From positions 4,382,778 to 4,446,777 of the forward strand of contig NZ_KV440950.1 of the NCBI RefSeq assembly GCF_001636405.1: 64,000 nucleotides of DNA, read 5' to 3'. Below are positions 25,350 to 35,006 of this stretch, piece by piece. The translations under genes and the position numbers were made by a program. The notes beneath the pieces were generated by a model. That model did not search any database. It was not told the DNA's origin and saw only the letters and a program-made list of their open reading frames with translations. Each line of letters begins with the position of its first letter. Within the stretch, counting starts at the first letter, position 1. The stretch is from Peribacillus frigoritolerans. GTDB lineage: Bacteria; Bacillota; Bacilli; Bacillales; DSM-1321.

Positions 25350-28300
25350 ACGTGTGACACTCCTTTCGAATATGGTATAAGCCATTCCTGAAGAGAGGTA
25401 ACCCCTGGATCGGCATTCTCCACCGATTGCAGATAGGCCTTGAACGTCTCTTCTTCCGTAAAAGCAAGCAGTCGGTATTTCGCTGCAAGTAACCTTAGCT
25501 GCTTATCTTCCTCCGTTGTTCCATATGCCAAAACGACCGCCGCATTTCCTTCATTTAACCATTCATCAAAACCTGAATTCCCCAATGTCAAACCTGCTTC
25601 TTTGATTTGCACTAACAGGTCTTCACTTAATTGAACTGATTCTGATTGATAAACGCCTGTGGTATGATTAGCTTTTTGAGCATGGAACACTTTTGTCAAT
25701 GCTTCATTTACCGTTTCCCCGATGGCGATTCCTTCACCTGTTGATTTCATTTCCGGACCTACCTTCGAATCAAGTCCGCTTAGTGCAAAAGTAGAGAATA
25801 CGGGATATTTGACAACTGCATATGGAATTTCATCCATTAAGCCCGTTTTTTCGAAAGCATTCGACAATGAATATTTCCCAAGCAATATTTTTGTCGCTAT
25901 TTGCACCAAAGCTACATCGGTCACTTTACTGATGATTGGAATTGTTCGACTTGCACGAGGATTCACTTCCAATACGTATACACTATTTCCTTCGATCACG
26001 AATTGGATGTTCATAAGACCTTTATAACCAAGTTCACTAACTAGTTTTTTAGCATAAAGAGTCATTTTATCTTTAATATCATCCGTTAAGGATTGAGCTG
26101 GCAATAAGGCCATGCTATCTCCTGAATGGACGCCTGCTTTTTCTATATGTTCGGCAATGATGGGAATATAAACATCATTTCCATCAGCAATCAAATCGAT
26201 TTCGGCTTCCTTCCCTGGAATATAGGAATCGATCAACACGGGATAGACTAGTGCCGTTCCATTAGCGATTCTATTCAACAAGCTTTCTTTGGAGCCGATG
26301 ATTTCCATTCCCTGGCCGCCAATTACATAGGATGGACGTAAGAGTACCGGAAAGCCGATGGCCTCTGCCCGGGAAATTAATTGTTCTTCTCCATTAGCCA
26401 TTGAACCTGGTACATGGGGGATATCCAGTTTTTGAAGAAGCTGATAAAAACGATCACGATCTTCTAATTGATCAAGCGTGTCGAAGGATGTCCCCAACAA
26501 ATTGACACCGTATTCTTCCAGGCCTTTAGCAAGGTTTATCGCAGTCTGCCCGCCAAATTGGACGATAACATCTTTTATGTCTTCCGCTTCTATCACATTA
26601 AGAACATATTCAAGGGTCAACGGTTCGAAATAAAGGCGATCTGCTGTCGCAAAATCCGTGCTTACCGTTTCCGGATTATTATTGATCATGATCGTTTCAA
26701 CATTTTCATCCTGGAGTGCATAAACACCGTGAACTGAACAGTAATCAAACTCTATTCCCTGCCCGATGCGGATCGGGCCGCTGCCAATCATCAAGACTTT
26801 CTTTTTATCCGTTTTTTGCTGTTCGTTCTCACCAAAATATGTTGAATAGTGATAGTTTGTATGTGATTCGAACTCGGCTGCACATGTATCAACCGTTTTG
26901 TAGACCGCCGTAACACTTAGTGATTTCCTGTGTGCCCTCAACTCCATCTCATTTACTTTCCATACGGAAGCAAGATAGCGGTCTGAAAAGCCCTTTTCCT
27001 TGTATGACTGAAGTTCTTCCCTTGTTACATGATCGATTGCCTTAGCTTCAATCTCCATTTCGCTTTGGATCAATGAAGCAAAGGATTTAAGGAAGAAATA
27101 ATCTATGGCTGTCGCTTCATGAATTTCTTCAATCGTCACGCCTTTTCTGAGCATTTCAAAAATGACAAAGATTCGTTCATCCGATTTTTCGGCAAGCTTT
27201 CCCCAAAGTTCAGGAACGGTTTTATTTTTCAGTGATGATAGCTGCAGCCCAATCGTTTTCAATTCCAAAGAATCGACGGCCTTTTGGACTCCCCCCTCAA
27301 AGCTGCGGTGTAAAGCCATGACTTCACCAGTTGCCTTCATCTGTGTTCCCAATTTGCGGTCGGCGGTCGTGAATTTATCGAATGGCCACCTCGGGAACTT
27401 CACCGCTACATAGTCAAGCGCAGGTTCGAAGCTTGAATATGTGCTTTTCGTTACAGGATTGATGAGCTCCGATAAATCGTAGCCGACAGCGAGCTTTGCC
27501 GCTATGCGGGCTATGGGATAACCTGTTGCTTTTGAGGCTAGTGCCGATGAACGGCTGACGCGCGGGTTCACTTCTATTAAATAATATTGCTTGCTATTCG
27601 GATCAAGTGCAAATTGAATGTTACATCCGCCTATGATCCCTAAAGCAGAGATGATTTTAATGGATGCGGCACGCAGCATCTGAAACTCATCGTCCGATAA
27701 AGTCTGTGATGGTGCCACGACGATCGAATCACCTGTATGGATCCCTACCGGATCGATATTTTCCATATTACAGATAGTGATGCACGTATTGTTGCCATCT
27801 CGCATAACCTCATATTCGACTTCCTTAAAACCAGCTATGCTCCTTTCAATCAAGCATTGTGTAATTGGGCTTTCTTGCAGTCCGCCCCGTACAAGTTCCT
27901 TAAAGGTTTCCGGTGAATCGGCAATACCGCCGCCAGTTCCGCCGAGTGTATAAGCGGGACGAACGATGATGGGGAAACCGATTTTGTCGGCAAAAGCCAG
28001 CGCTTCTTCAAGAGTATGGACAATCGTACTGTCGGGAACGGGTTCACCTATTTCAAACATCAACTCACGGAACAGCTCACGATCCTCCCCTTTTTTGATG
28101 GAGTCGATCGGAGTTCCCAATAATTTGACCTTATATTTTTCAAGTATTCCAGCATCATCCAACTGATAAGCTAGATTCAATCCTGTTTGACCGCCTAATG
28201 TAGCCAGCAGGCCATCCGGCTTTTCTTTGGAAATGATCTTTTCCAGTACATCAACCGTTAAAGGTTCGAAATAAACAGCATCCGCATTCATATCATCAGT

Positions 28301-28465
28301 CATGATCGTTGCCGGATTGTTATTGACCAGTATGACTTTATACCCTTCTTCCTTTAAAGCGAGGCAGGCCTGTGTACCTGCATAATCGAATTCGGCGGCC
28401 TGCCCGATGACAATCGGCCCCGAACCAATCACTAAAATGGTCTGTATCGTGTCGTCCTTAGGCAT
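25346..28465 (-). CDS. carB: carbamoyl-phosphate synthase large chain, arginine-linked
   Basis: Uses bicarbonate, ammonia from CarA and two ATP to make carbamoyl phosphate. 1039 residues, complete: two ATP-grasp halves, each opening with the biotin-carboxylase type loop (IGSGPIVIGQAAEFDYAGTQ; IGSGPIRIGQGIEFDYCSVH), an oligomerisation segment between them, and a C-terminal MGS-like regulatory domain. The location inside the arginine operon identifies it as the arginine-specific enzyme rather than the pyr-operon copy. Start ATG 28465 overlaps the end of carA by eight bases. Confidence 0.97.
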   Translation of the reverse strand: MPKDDTIQTILVIGSGPIVIGQAAEFDYAGTQACLALKEEGYKVILVNNNPATIMTDDMNADAVYFEPLTVDVLEKIISKEKPDGLLATLGGQTGLNLAYQLDDAGILEKYKVKLLGTPIDSIKKGEDRELFRELMFEIGEPVPDSTIVHTLEEALAFADKIGFPIIVRPAYTLGGTGGGIADSPETFKELVRGGLQESPITQCLIERSIAGFKEVEYEVMRDGNNTCITICNMENIDPVGIHTGDSIVVAPSQTLSDDEFQMLRAASIKIISALGIIGGCNIQFALDPNSKQYYLIEVNPRVSRSSALASKATGYPIARIAAKLAVGYDLSELINPVTKSTYSSFEPALDYVAVKFPRWPFDKFTTADRKLGTQMKATGEVMALHRSFEGGVQKAVDSLELKTIGLQLSSLKNKTVPELWGKLAEKSDERIFVIFEMLRKGVTIEEIHEATAIDYFFLKSFASLIQSEMEIEAKAIDHVTREELQSYKEKGFSDRYLASVWKVNEMELRAHRKSLSVTAVYKTVDTCAAEFESHTNYHYSTYFGENEQQKTDKKKVLMIGSGPIRIGQGIEFDYCSVHGVYALQDENVETIMINNNPETVSTDFATADRLYFEPLTLEYVLNVIEAEDIKDVIVQFGGQTAINLAKGLEEYGVNLLGTSFDTLDQLEDRDRFYQLLQKLDIPHVPGSMANGEEQLISRAEAIGFPVLLRPSYVIGGQGMEIIGSKESLLNRIANGTALVYPVLIDSYIPGKEAEIDLIADGNDVYIPIIAEHIEKAGVHSGDSMALLPAQSLTDDIKDKMTLYAKKLVSELGYKGLMNIQFVIEGNSVYVLEVNPRASRTIPIISKVTDVALVQIATKILLGKYSLSNAFEKTGLMDEIPYAVVKYPVFSTFALSGLDSKVGPEMKSTGEGIAIGETVNEALTKVFHAQKANHTTGVYQSESVQLSEDLLVQIKEAGLTLGNSGFDEWLNEGNAAVVLAYGTTEEDKQLRLLAAKYRLLAFTEEETFKAYLQSVENADPGVTSLQEWLIPYSKGVSHV

Positions 28466-29540
28466 AAGCTTTTTCTCTCCCGCTATAATCATTTATCATT
28501 TGTAAAAAGTCTTTGAATAGTAATGAACTCTCGATAGGTCCTGGATTTGCCTCTGGGTGGTACTGGGTAGTGAAGATTGGCAAGTCTTCATGCATGAGTC
28601 CCTCAACCGTGTTATCATTCACGTTTCTGAATCTCACTTGAAGCGATGTTCCTTGCAAGCTCGGTTCATCAACCTCATAACTATGATTCTGCGAACTCAT
28701 ATACACCTGTTTCGTTTTCAAATCCACCACGGGCTGATTCGCACCACGATGTCCAAACAGCATTTTTTTTGTATTTCCACCTAAGGCAAGGGCCGTTAAT
28801 TGATGACCGAGGCAGATGCCCATCGTTGGAAAACTCGTAATGATCTTTTTTATGTTTCCTAAAAGGTATTCAAGCTGTTTTGGATCCCCAGGCCCATTTG
28901 AAAGCAAAATACCATCTGGCTTCAAGTCCTTGATTTGCTCGAATTCCGTATCGAATGGTACGACAGAGACTCGGCAGCCTTGAGCGACCAATGAATCCAA
29001 GATTGATTTTTTATAACCGAAATCCATCATCACAACGTGCTTGCCGCCTTCACCAAATTTCTCGACAACCTTTGTGGATACCTCAGCTACATGTGCTGAT
29101 AAACCATTCAGGCTGGGTACGACAGTGTATTTTTCATCAGCTGTGATGACTGCCTGCATGGAACCTTCCTGTCTTATATTCTTAACGACCGCTCTTGTGT
29201 CCACATGGCTTAAAAGAGGAATGTTCCACTTGTCTAAATATTCACCAATTGAATATTTAGCCTGATAATGGGAATGGCTCATATTTCCTTCATATACAAT
29301 CACACCGGCAACATGCGGCTTTTTACTTTCAAAATCATGTTCATTGATTCCGTAATTTCCGATTAGTGGGTATGTGAAGATGACAATCTGGTCCTTATAT
29401 GAAGGATCTGTCAACACTTCTTGATATCCGGTCATTCCTGTAAAAAAGACAATCTCTCCAGCGATTGTTTTTTCAGTCGATGTAGTCAGCAGTTCCCCTT
29501 CAAAGACGGAACCATTCTCTAAATGTAGATAGCTTTTCAT
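28458..29540 (-). CDS. carA: carbamoyl-phosphate synthase small chain, arginine-linked
   Basis: Glutaminase subunit that delivers ammonia to CarB. 360 residues: N-terminal CPSase domain (YLHLENGSVFEGELL, FFTGMTGYQEVLTDPSY) and C-terminal class I glutamine amidotransferase domain with LSNGPGDP, the nucleophile in GICLGHQLTALALGG and the catalytic His-Glu in QYHPEANPGP. ATG 29540 has AGAGG eight bases upstream. Separated from argD by 81 bases without a clear terminator. Confidence 0.96.
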   Translation of the reverse strand: MKSYLHLENGSVFEGELLTTSTEKTIAGEIVFFTGMTGYQEVLTDPSYKDQIVIFTYPLIGNYGINEHDFESKKPHVAGVIVYEGNMSHSHYQAKYSIGEYLDKWNIPLLSHVDTRAVVKNIRQEGSMQAVITADEKYTVVPSLNGLSAHVAEVSTKVVEKFGEGGKHVVMMDFGYKKSILDSLVAQGCRVSVVPFDTEFEQIKDLKPDGILLSNGPGDPKQLEYLLGNIKKIITSFPTMGICLGHQLTALALGGNTKKMLFGHRGANQPVVDLKTKQVYMSSQNHSYEVDEPSLQGTSLQVRFRNVNDNTVEGLMHEDLPIFTTQYHPEANPGPIESSLLFKDFLQMINDYSGREKAYA

Positions 29541-29621
29541 GATTTTCACCTCTTTAGATGATGTATATTTATATATACAATAGCATAATTATTCATTTTA
29601 TTCTATAAAAATTCAATTAAT

Positions 29622-30773
29622 TTAGACAGTTTGTTTTATTGCCAATACTTTTTTAATTTTATTTATCGCCGTATCGATCTCCGATTCGGAAACAGTCAGG
29701 GATGGAAGTAAACGAAGTACTTTAGGACCTGCACTCAATACAAGTAAGCCCTCTTCTTGCAATTCCATTAAAAACACTTGAACATCTTGTTTACATTCAA
29801 TTCCGACCATCATTCCCAGACCGCGAATCTCTTTCACTTCTTCGATGCCTTTCAATGCTTTTGCCAATTCGCTCTCAAGGTATTCCGCCTTTTTAACGGT
29901 TTCTTTTAAAAACCCTGATTGGAAAATTTCCTTTAATACAGCTTCGGCTGCTGAGACACTAACTGGATTCCCTCCAAAAGTGGATCCATGACTTCCAGGG
30001 TCAAAGAATACAGACAACTCTTCCTTCCCAATCATCGCCCCGATTGGCAGGCCATTTCCCAACCCCTTTGCCGAAGTGATGATGTCCGGCAGGATATTGA
30101 AATGCTGGAATGCAAATGGCTTTCCTGTACGTCCTATCCCAGTCTGAATTTCATCTATGATAAGGAGAGCTCCGTGTTCTTGGCATTTAGTTTGAATCGC
30201 GTCCAGATATGATTGCTGTACAACATGGATGCCGCCTTCTCCTTGAACGATTTCAATCATTACAGCTGCCGTATTTTCATCGATGGCCGCTTTCATGGCA
30301 TCATGATCATTAAATGGAACATATTCGAACGAAGCTAGCATCGGTCCGAAACCAGTCTTGATTTTTTCCTGTCCCGTTGCAGCCATCGTTGCAAACGTAC
30401 GGCCATGGAAAGACTGCTGACACGTGACAATCCTGCTTTTCCCGGTAGCTTTACGTGCTAGTTTGATGGCTGCCTCATTCGCCTCGGCACCGCTGTTGGC
30501 AAAGAACACCTGACTTAAACCAGAGGCATCAGCCAGCATTTTTGCTGTCCGTTCCTGTATGGAACTTTGAAACATGTTCGATACATGCCAATATTTATTA
30601 AGTTGTTCCGTCACGGCCATTTTTACCAACTCATGACAATGTCCAAGATTCAAAACCCCGATTCCGGATGTGAAATCCAGATACTCTTTACCTGTTTCAC
30701 TCGTAATCTTCAATCCTGACGCTTTTCTTGGCTCAATGTCCCACCTAGCGTATGTAGGAAATAAAGAACTCAT
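29622..30773 (-). CDS. argD: acetylornithine aminotransferase
   Basis: PLP enzyme converting N-acetylglutamate semialdehyde to N-acetylornithine. 383 residues. FANSGAEANEAAIKLAR, SFHGRTFATMAATGQ, the DEIQTGIGRTG segment and the PLP lysine in TSAKGLGNGLPIGAMIG are canonical class III features. Start ATG overlaps the argB stop as ATGA, indicating coupled translation. Confidence 0.97.
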   Translation of the reverse strand: MSSLFPTYARWDIEPRKASGLKITSETGKEYLDFTSGIGVLNLGHCHELVKMAVTEQLNKYWHVSNMFQSSIQERTAKMLADASGLSQVFFANSGAEANEAAIKLARKATGKSRIVTCQQSFHGRTFATMAATGQEKIKTGFGPMLASFEYVPFNDHDAMKAAIDENTAAVMIEIVQGEGGIHVVQQSYLDAIQTKCQEHGALLIIDEIQTGIGRTGKPFAFQHFNILPDIITSAKGLGNGLPIGAMIGKEELSVFFDPGSHGSTFGGNPVSVSAAEAVLKEIFQSGFLKETVKKAEYLESELAKALKGIEEVKEIRGLGMMVGIECKQDVQVFLMELQEEGLLVLSAGPKVLRLLPSLTVSESEIDTAINKIKKVLAIKQTV

Positions 30774-31543
30774 TGAAATACCCCTTCTTCCTGAAGAAAT
30801 TTTGTACCGATGAATTGTCCGCCTTGATAAAAATGATCTTTCCCACTAACGATCATCACTTCTTCAATCCCTTTATTCAGCACCGACAAGGCTGTATTGA
30901 CTTTCGGGATCATTCCGCCATGGATACTTCCATCCATGATCAAATTCTTCGTTTCCGTTTCATTCAATTTCTCAATGATCTGCCCATTCTTCAAGACCCC
31001 TTGAACATCGGTCACAAATAAACACATGTCAGCCGATAGTGCCTTAGCTACAGACCCGGCAGCCATATCGGCATTCACATTTAGTTTATTGCCCTCTTCG
31101 GTAGATGAGATGGGCGTCAATACCGGACAATAGCCTTTTTCGAATAAAAGTCCGAATAATTCCGTATTGACTTGTTGTATTTCTCCAACAGCCCCAAGTT
31201 TCTGTTCATCGATATAATCACCTGTGAGAATTCCGCCGTCCGAGCCATTTAAACCGAGTGCCTTGATGCCATGGGCTTCCAATTTATGAACGAGGCTTCG
31301 GTTCGATTTTCCTGCCAGCATAAGTTCCACAATTTCCAGCACTTCTGTGGTCGTTTTTCTTAACCCATCTTCAAATACTGGTTCAATTTCAAATTTTTCA
31401 AGCATTGTATTTATATCAGGTCCGCCCCCATGCACAAAGACAATATGGTATCCGCGGTTTTGTAACTCTTTAATACTATTGAAAAACGACTCCGATAACT
31501 CATTGATGATGCTGCCGCCGCACTTTATGACTAATATGTTCAT
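30770..31543 (-). CDS. argB: acetylglutamate kinase
   Basis: Phosphorylates N-acetylglutamate. 257 residues with VIKCGGSIIN at the N-terminus, VFVHGGGPDIN for the substrate/ATP loop, and VNADMAAGSVAKAL. ATG 31543 is eight bases after AGAGG; a GTG three codons earlier overlaps the ribosome site. The tail HFYQGGQFIGTKFL is the family's C-terminal end. Confidence 0.96.
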   Translation of the reverse strand: MNILVIKCGGSIINELSESFFNSIKELQNRGYHIVFVHGGGPDINTMLEKFEIEPVFEDGLRKTTTEVLEIVELMLAGKSNRSLVHKLEAHGIKALGLNGSDGGILTGDYIDEQKLGAVGEIQQVNTELFGLLFEKGYCPVLTPISSTEEGNKLNVNADMAAGSVAKALSADMCLFVTDVQGVLKNGQIIEKLNETETKNLIMDGSIHGGMIPKVNTALSVLNKGIEEVMIVSGKDHFYQGGQFIGTKFLQEEGVFQ

Positions 31544-31554
31544 ACTTTTCACCT

Positions 31555-32787
31555 CTACGAACGATAGCTTCCGTTTATTTTCACATAATCATAGGTTAAA
31601 TCGCAGCCCCATGCCGTGCCTGATTCATTACCATCTTTCAAATAAACATGAATGATGATACTTTCATTTTCCAAGTATGCTTTGGCTTCTTCCTCAGAAA
31701 ACATAATCGGCTCACCGTCTTTAAGTACGACGATATCACCAAAAACGATCGTTGTTTGATCCGGATTGAATCCCACTCCGCTTCTTCCCATTGCAGCTAT
31801 GATTCGTCCCCAGTTTGCATCCGCTCCAAAAGCTGCCGTTTTCACAAGATTTGAACCGACGATCGTCTTCGCCATCATCTGTGAATCTTGTTTCGTATGC
31901 ATGCCATGAACATTCACTTCTATCAGTTTAGTCGCACCTTCTCCGTCTTTCGCAATTTGTTTGGCGAGGTTTTCGGAAGTTTGTTTTAATAATTCCAGGA
32001 AGATGGACCATTCTGGATGGTCAGGTGTCAAAGGTTCATTGTTCGCTTCTCCATTCGCGAGCACTAACACCATGTCGTTCGTTGAACAGTCGCCATCAAC
32101 CGTGATTTGATTGAATGTATCATTGGTAATCGAGGATAATGCTTGCTGTAAATCATGTGGTTCAATGACGGCATCCGTCGTAATGAAACCTAGCATTGTG
32201 GCCATGTTCGGATGAATCATTCCCGAACCCTTGGCAGCACCGCCCATTTTCACGGTTTTACCGTCGATGATTGTTTCATAACCACAACTCTTCGTTACAA
32301 TATCCGTTGTTAAAATGGCGGTACCGAAAGCTTCAGCAGCTTCAGGTGTATTTTCTGGCTGCAATGCCTCTATGCCGTTTCTTACTTTCTCCATTTCCAT
32401 GAATTCCCCAATGACTCCCGTTGAAGCCACTGCAAATGAATGGTCCTCCAAACCGAACTTTTGAGCCGCAAGCTTCCTCATTTCATTTGCATCTTTTAAA
32501 CCTTGTTCACCTGTACAAGCATTCGCACAAGCACTATTCACTACAATGCCGTGAAGTTTTCCAGTAACGGCAATACTGTCTTTCGTTACATTGATTGGAG
32601 CGGCTTGAACGACATTTTGTGTATAAACGGCCGCGGCTGATGCTGGGACATCGGTATAAATGATGCCAACGTCCTTTTTAGAATAGCGTAATCCTGCATG
32701 GACACCTGACGCTTTGAACCCTTGGGGCATTAAAATGTTTCCTTCTTGAATTTGTTTGATTTCTTCAACTGGCTGTAGTGTATTCAT
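31555..32787 (-). CDS. argJ: bifunctional ornithine acetyltransferase/N-acetylglutamate synthase
   Basis: Recycles the acetyl group from N-acetylornithine to glutamate. 410 residues. The self-cleavage site that creates the alpha and beta chains is visible as GMIHPNMATMLGF, with the Thr of ATML as the catalytic nucleophile. Further landmarks: VVNSACANACTG and GDCSTNDMVLVLANG. GGAGGG precedes ATG. Seventeen bases separate it from argC. Confidence 0.97.
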   Translation of the reverse strand: MNTLQPVEEIKQIQEGNILMPQGFKASGVHAGLRYSKKDVGIIYTDVPASAAAVYTQNVVQAAPINVTKDSIAVTGKLHGIVVNSACANACTGEQGLKDANEMRKLAAQKFGLEDHSFAVASTGVIGEFMEMEKVRNGIEALQPENTPEAAEAFGTAILTTDIVTKSCGYETIIDGKTVKMGGAAKGSGMIHPNMATMLGFITTDAVIEPHDLQQALSSITNDTFNQITVDGDCSTNDMVLVLANGEANNEPLTPDHPEWSIFLELLKQTSENLAKQIAKDGEGATKLIEVNVHGMHTKQDSQMMAKTIVGSNLVKTAAFGADANWGRIIAAMGRSGVGFNPDQTTIVFGDIVVLKDGEPIMFSEEEAKAYLENESIIIHVYLKDGNESGTAWGCDLTYDYVKINGSYRS

Positions 32788-32803
32788 TGGTTCCCTCCAT
32801 AGT

Positions 32804-33841
32804 TTACGGATATAACGGACTGTTCCATAGTCCTGCCGTTTCTTCTAGTCCCATTAATATATTTGCATTTTGAATGGCCTGCCCTGCGGCACCCTTCACT
32901 AAATTATCAATAACCGAAACCACCGTTACCTTACCTGTTCTTTCATCATAATCGACGCCAATGTCGCAAAAGTTCGATCCGTATACCTGTTTCGTGGATG
33001 GAAAGCGATCAAGGGGCTGTACCCGGACAAATGGGTGTCTCTCGTAAACCGTTTCGTACAAATCCTTTAATTCAACATTTGAGGTTTCCCGATTTACCTT
33101 TATATACATCGTTGCCATAATCCCTCTTGTCATTGGGACAAGATGGGTATTGAAGGAAATGGGCTGTAAACCTGATGACCATCGCCCAAGCTGTTGCTCG
33201 ATTTCCGGTATGTGTTGATGTTGATTCACCTTATATATCTTAAAGTTCTCATTCATTTCACTAAAATGGGTGACTGCGGAAGGTGATTTACCCGCTCCTG
33301 AAACCCCGGATTTTGCATCGATGATCACATCGGCATCCGCTCCGGCCAATCCTTCAGTGAATAAAGGGGCGAGACCTAATAGTGATGCGGTTGGGTAGCA
33401 CCCAGGATTTGCAATGATCTTCGCTTTTTTTATAGCTCCGGCATTCCATTCAGCCAATCCGTATACGGCTTTTTCAATAATATGCTGAGGCGCTGCCGGC
33501 TTTTTATACCAGTTTTCGTATTCACCTGGAGTTTGAAGCCTAAGGTCTCCTGATAGGTCGATCACTTTAATGTCGAGGTCAGAAAATTCCGAAATCAATT
33601 GCGATGAAACGCCCGAAGGAGTTGCAAGAAATACAATATCTGATTTTTTTGCAATCGCTTCCGGGTCGATTTCTTCTAATGTATCTTTCATATGCATTAA
33701 ATGTGCATTTTCTTCATATAAATTTCGACCAAATTGGGATGAAGTATGCAATGATTTTATTTTAAATTGCGGATGATTATTCAAAAACCTTATTAGTTCC
33801 ATTCCTCCATAACCCGTTGCACCTACTATTGATACGTTCAT
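32804..33841 (-). CDS. argC: N-acetyl-gamma-glutamyl-phosphate reductase
   Basis: NADPH-dependent reduction of N-acetylglutamyl phosphate to the semialdehyde. 345 residues. NADP loop VGATGYGGMELIRFL at the N-terminus and the catalytic cysteine in IANPGCYPTASLL. ATG 33841 with AGGAG eight bases upstream; the frame is open 12 codons further into the promoter region. First gene of the seven-gene arginine operon. Confidence 0.97.
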   Translation of the reverse strand: MNVSIVGATGYGGMELIRFLNNHPQFKIKSLHTSSQFGRNLYEENAHLMHMKDTLEEIDPEAIAKKSDIVFLATPSGVSSQLISEFSDLDIKVIDLSGDLRLQTPGEYENWYKKPAAPQHIIEKAVYGLAEWNAGAIKKAKIIANPGCYPTASLLGLAPLFTEGLAGADADVIIDAKSGVSGAGKSPSAVTHFSEMNENFKIYKVNQHQHIPEIEQQLGRWSSGLQPISFNTHLVPMTRGIMATMYIKVNRETSNVELKDLYETVYERHPFVRVQPLDRFPSTKQVYGSNFCDIGVDYDERTGKVTVVSVIDNLVKGAAGQAIQNANILMGLEETAGLWNSPLYP

Positions 33842-33891
33842 AAAACCATCTCCTATAATTTCAGGTCCCTCTGTCAATCTTTGATTCTATT

Positions 33892-33937
33892 ATTATAAGA
33901 CTGAATAAAAATAAAATCAAATGTATTTTTATAAAAT
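33892..33937 (-). promoter_or_regulatory. argC promoter with ARG boxes
   Basis: Minus strand TTGATT (33915-33920), 17 bases, TATAAT (33892-33897). Overlapping it are two ARG-box-like 18-mers, 33901-33918 (CTGAATAAAAATAAAATC) and 33920-33937 (AATGTATTTTTATAAAAT), close to the AhrC/ArgR consensus. Arginine-dependent repression is inferred. Confidence 0.85.
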
Positions 33938-33998
33938 TATAAACATAAATTTTAAATGAAATATTATCCAACGAAATTCCTAGAATTATCCAAAGCTG

Positions 33999-34027
33999 TT
34001 GACTACTAGGGTTTTTTCCGTTTAAAT
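33999..34027 (+). promoter_or_regulatory. candidate promoter of the fnr-type gene
   Basis: TTGACT, 17 bases, TTAAAT, about 50 bases before the start codon. A TGTGA-N6-TCACA Fnr box was not found near it. Confidence 0.5.
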
Positions 34028-34075
34028 CAAAGGTAGTAATTGAGTAATGACGGTTTCTGAAAGGTGGTCATATGC

Positions 34076-34766
34076 ATGAATGAATTATCGTTATCCAATC
34101 GGATGCAAGCAATTTTAGATAATAAACAACAAATTAAACATATGGAAAAAGGGCGCTACCTTTTTTCATGAGAGCACCCCAGCAAGTGACTTGTATTACA
34201 TTATAAATGGGAAAGTAGAAGTGAGTAAGGTTGTTCCCGACGGTCGGGAATTAACTATACGCATTAGTTCGGAGAATGATTTGGTTGGGGAGACAGTCTT
34301 ATTTTCTCAAAATCCTAAATATATGATGAATGCAAAAATGATGGAAGATGGTACTGTCGCGGTTATTTCCAAAGAAGCATTAGAAGAAAAAATCGCCTCT
34401 GATAGCCATCTCGCAGTCGAGATGATGACATGGTTATCCGCTCAAAACCGTAAAAATCAGGCTAAATTCCGCGATATGCTCCTGCACGGTAAAAAAGGTG
34501 CATTTTACTCCACCCTCATCCGTTTATCAAATAGCTATGGCACTGAAGCGGAAGACGGCAAAGTTATCAATCTTCCCTTTACAAACCAAGAACTCGCCAA
34601 TTTTTGCGGCACATCCCGCGAAGTAGTCAATCGAATGCTCGCTCAATTAAGGAAAAACAATGTCATCTCCATTAAAAAGGGCCGCATTACGATTCTTGAC
34701 TTTGACTATTTGAAACAGGAAATCGACTGTGAAAACTGTCCAATAGAAATCTGTACAATCGATTGA
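34076..34766 (+). pseudogene. fnr: Fnr-type oxygen-sensing regulator, interrupted by a one-base frameshift
   Basis: Crp/Fnr-family regulator of anaerobic genes. The first 30 codons (MNELSLSNRMQAILDNKQQI... GRYLF) run from ATG 34076 into a stop after a run of six T (34161-34166). Removing one T restores ...GRYLFHESTPASDLYYIINGKVEV and joins the downstream frame, which is intact to 34766: cyclic-nucleotide-type beta barrel, long helix, and winged helix with TNQELANFCGTSREVVNRML. Restored length is 229. The C-terminal C-x2-C-x4-C (CENCPIEIC, residues 218/221/226) and an aspartate in KFRDMLL (133) are the iron-sulfur ligands of the B. subtilis Fnr type. It could be a true mutation, a sequencing error or phase variation. 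Confidence 0.88.
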
Positions 34767-34957
34767 ATCCTTTCCCATAAAAAGCAGCAATACATAAAGC
34801 CTTAATGATCTTAATAATGAATGGAATTTATTTCAGACTAATCCATCCCTAGGACCATTGAATTATTTTCATTACCTGTATCCTAAATAAAAATGCATAA
34901 AAAAAGTATAAACATGGATTTCGCCATTGACCGGCATCAGGTCCTGACAACTATACA

Positions 34958-34994
34958 AAAAAAGGGATGGCATAGCTGCCATCCCTTAATTTTT
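34958..34994 (-). terminator. terminator of moaA
   Basis: AAGGGATGGCA and TGCCATCCCTT arms, loop of four, T7 on the minus strand. The 190 bases between fnr and this hairpin show nothing else. Confidence 0.85.
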
Positions 34995-35006
34995 CATTCG
35001 GACGGA

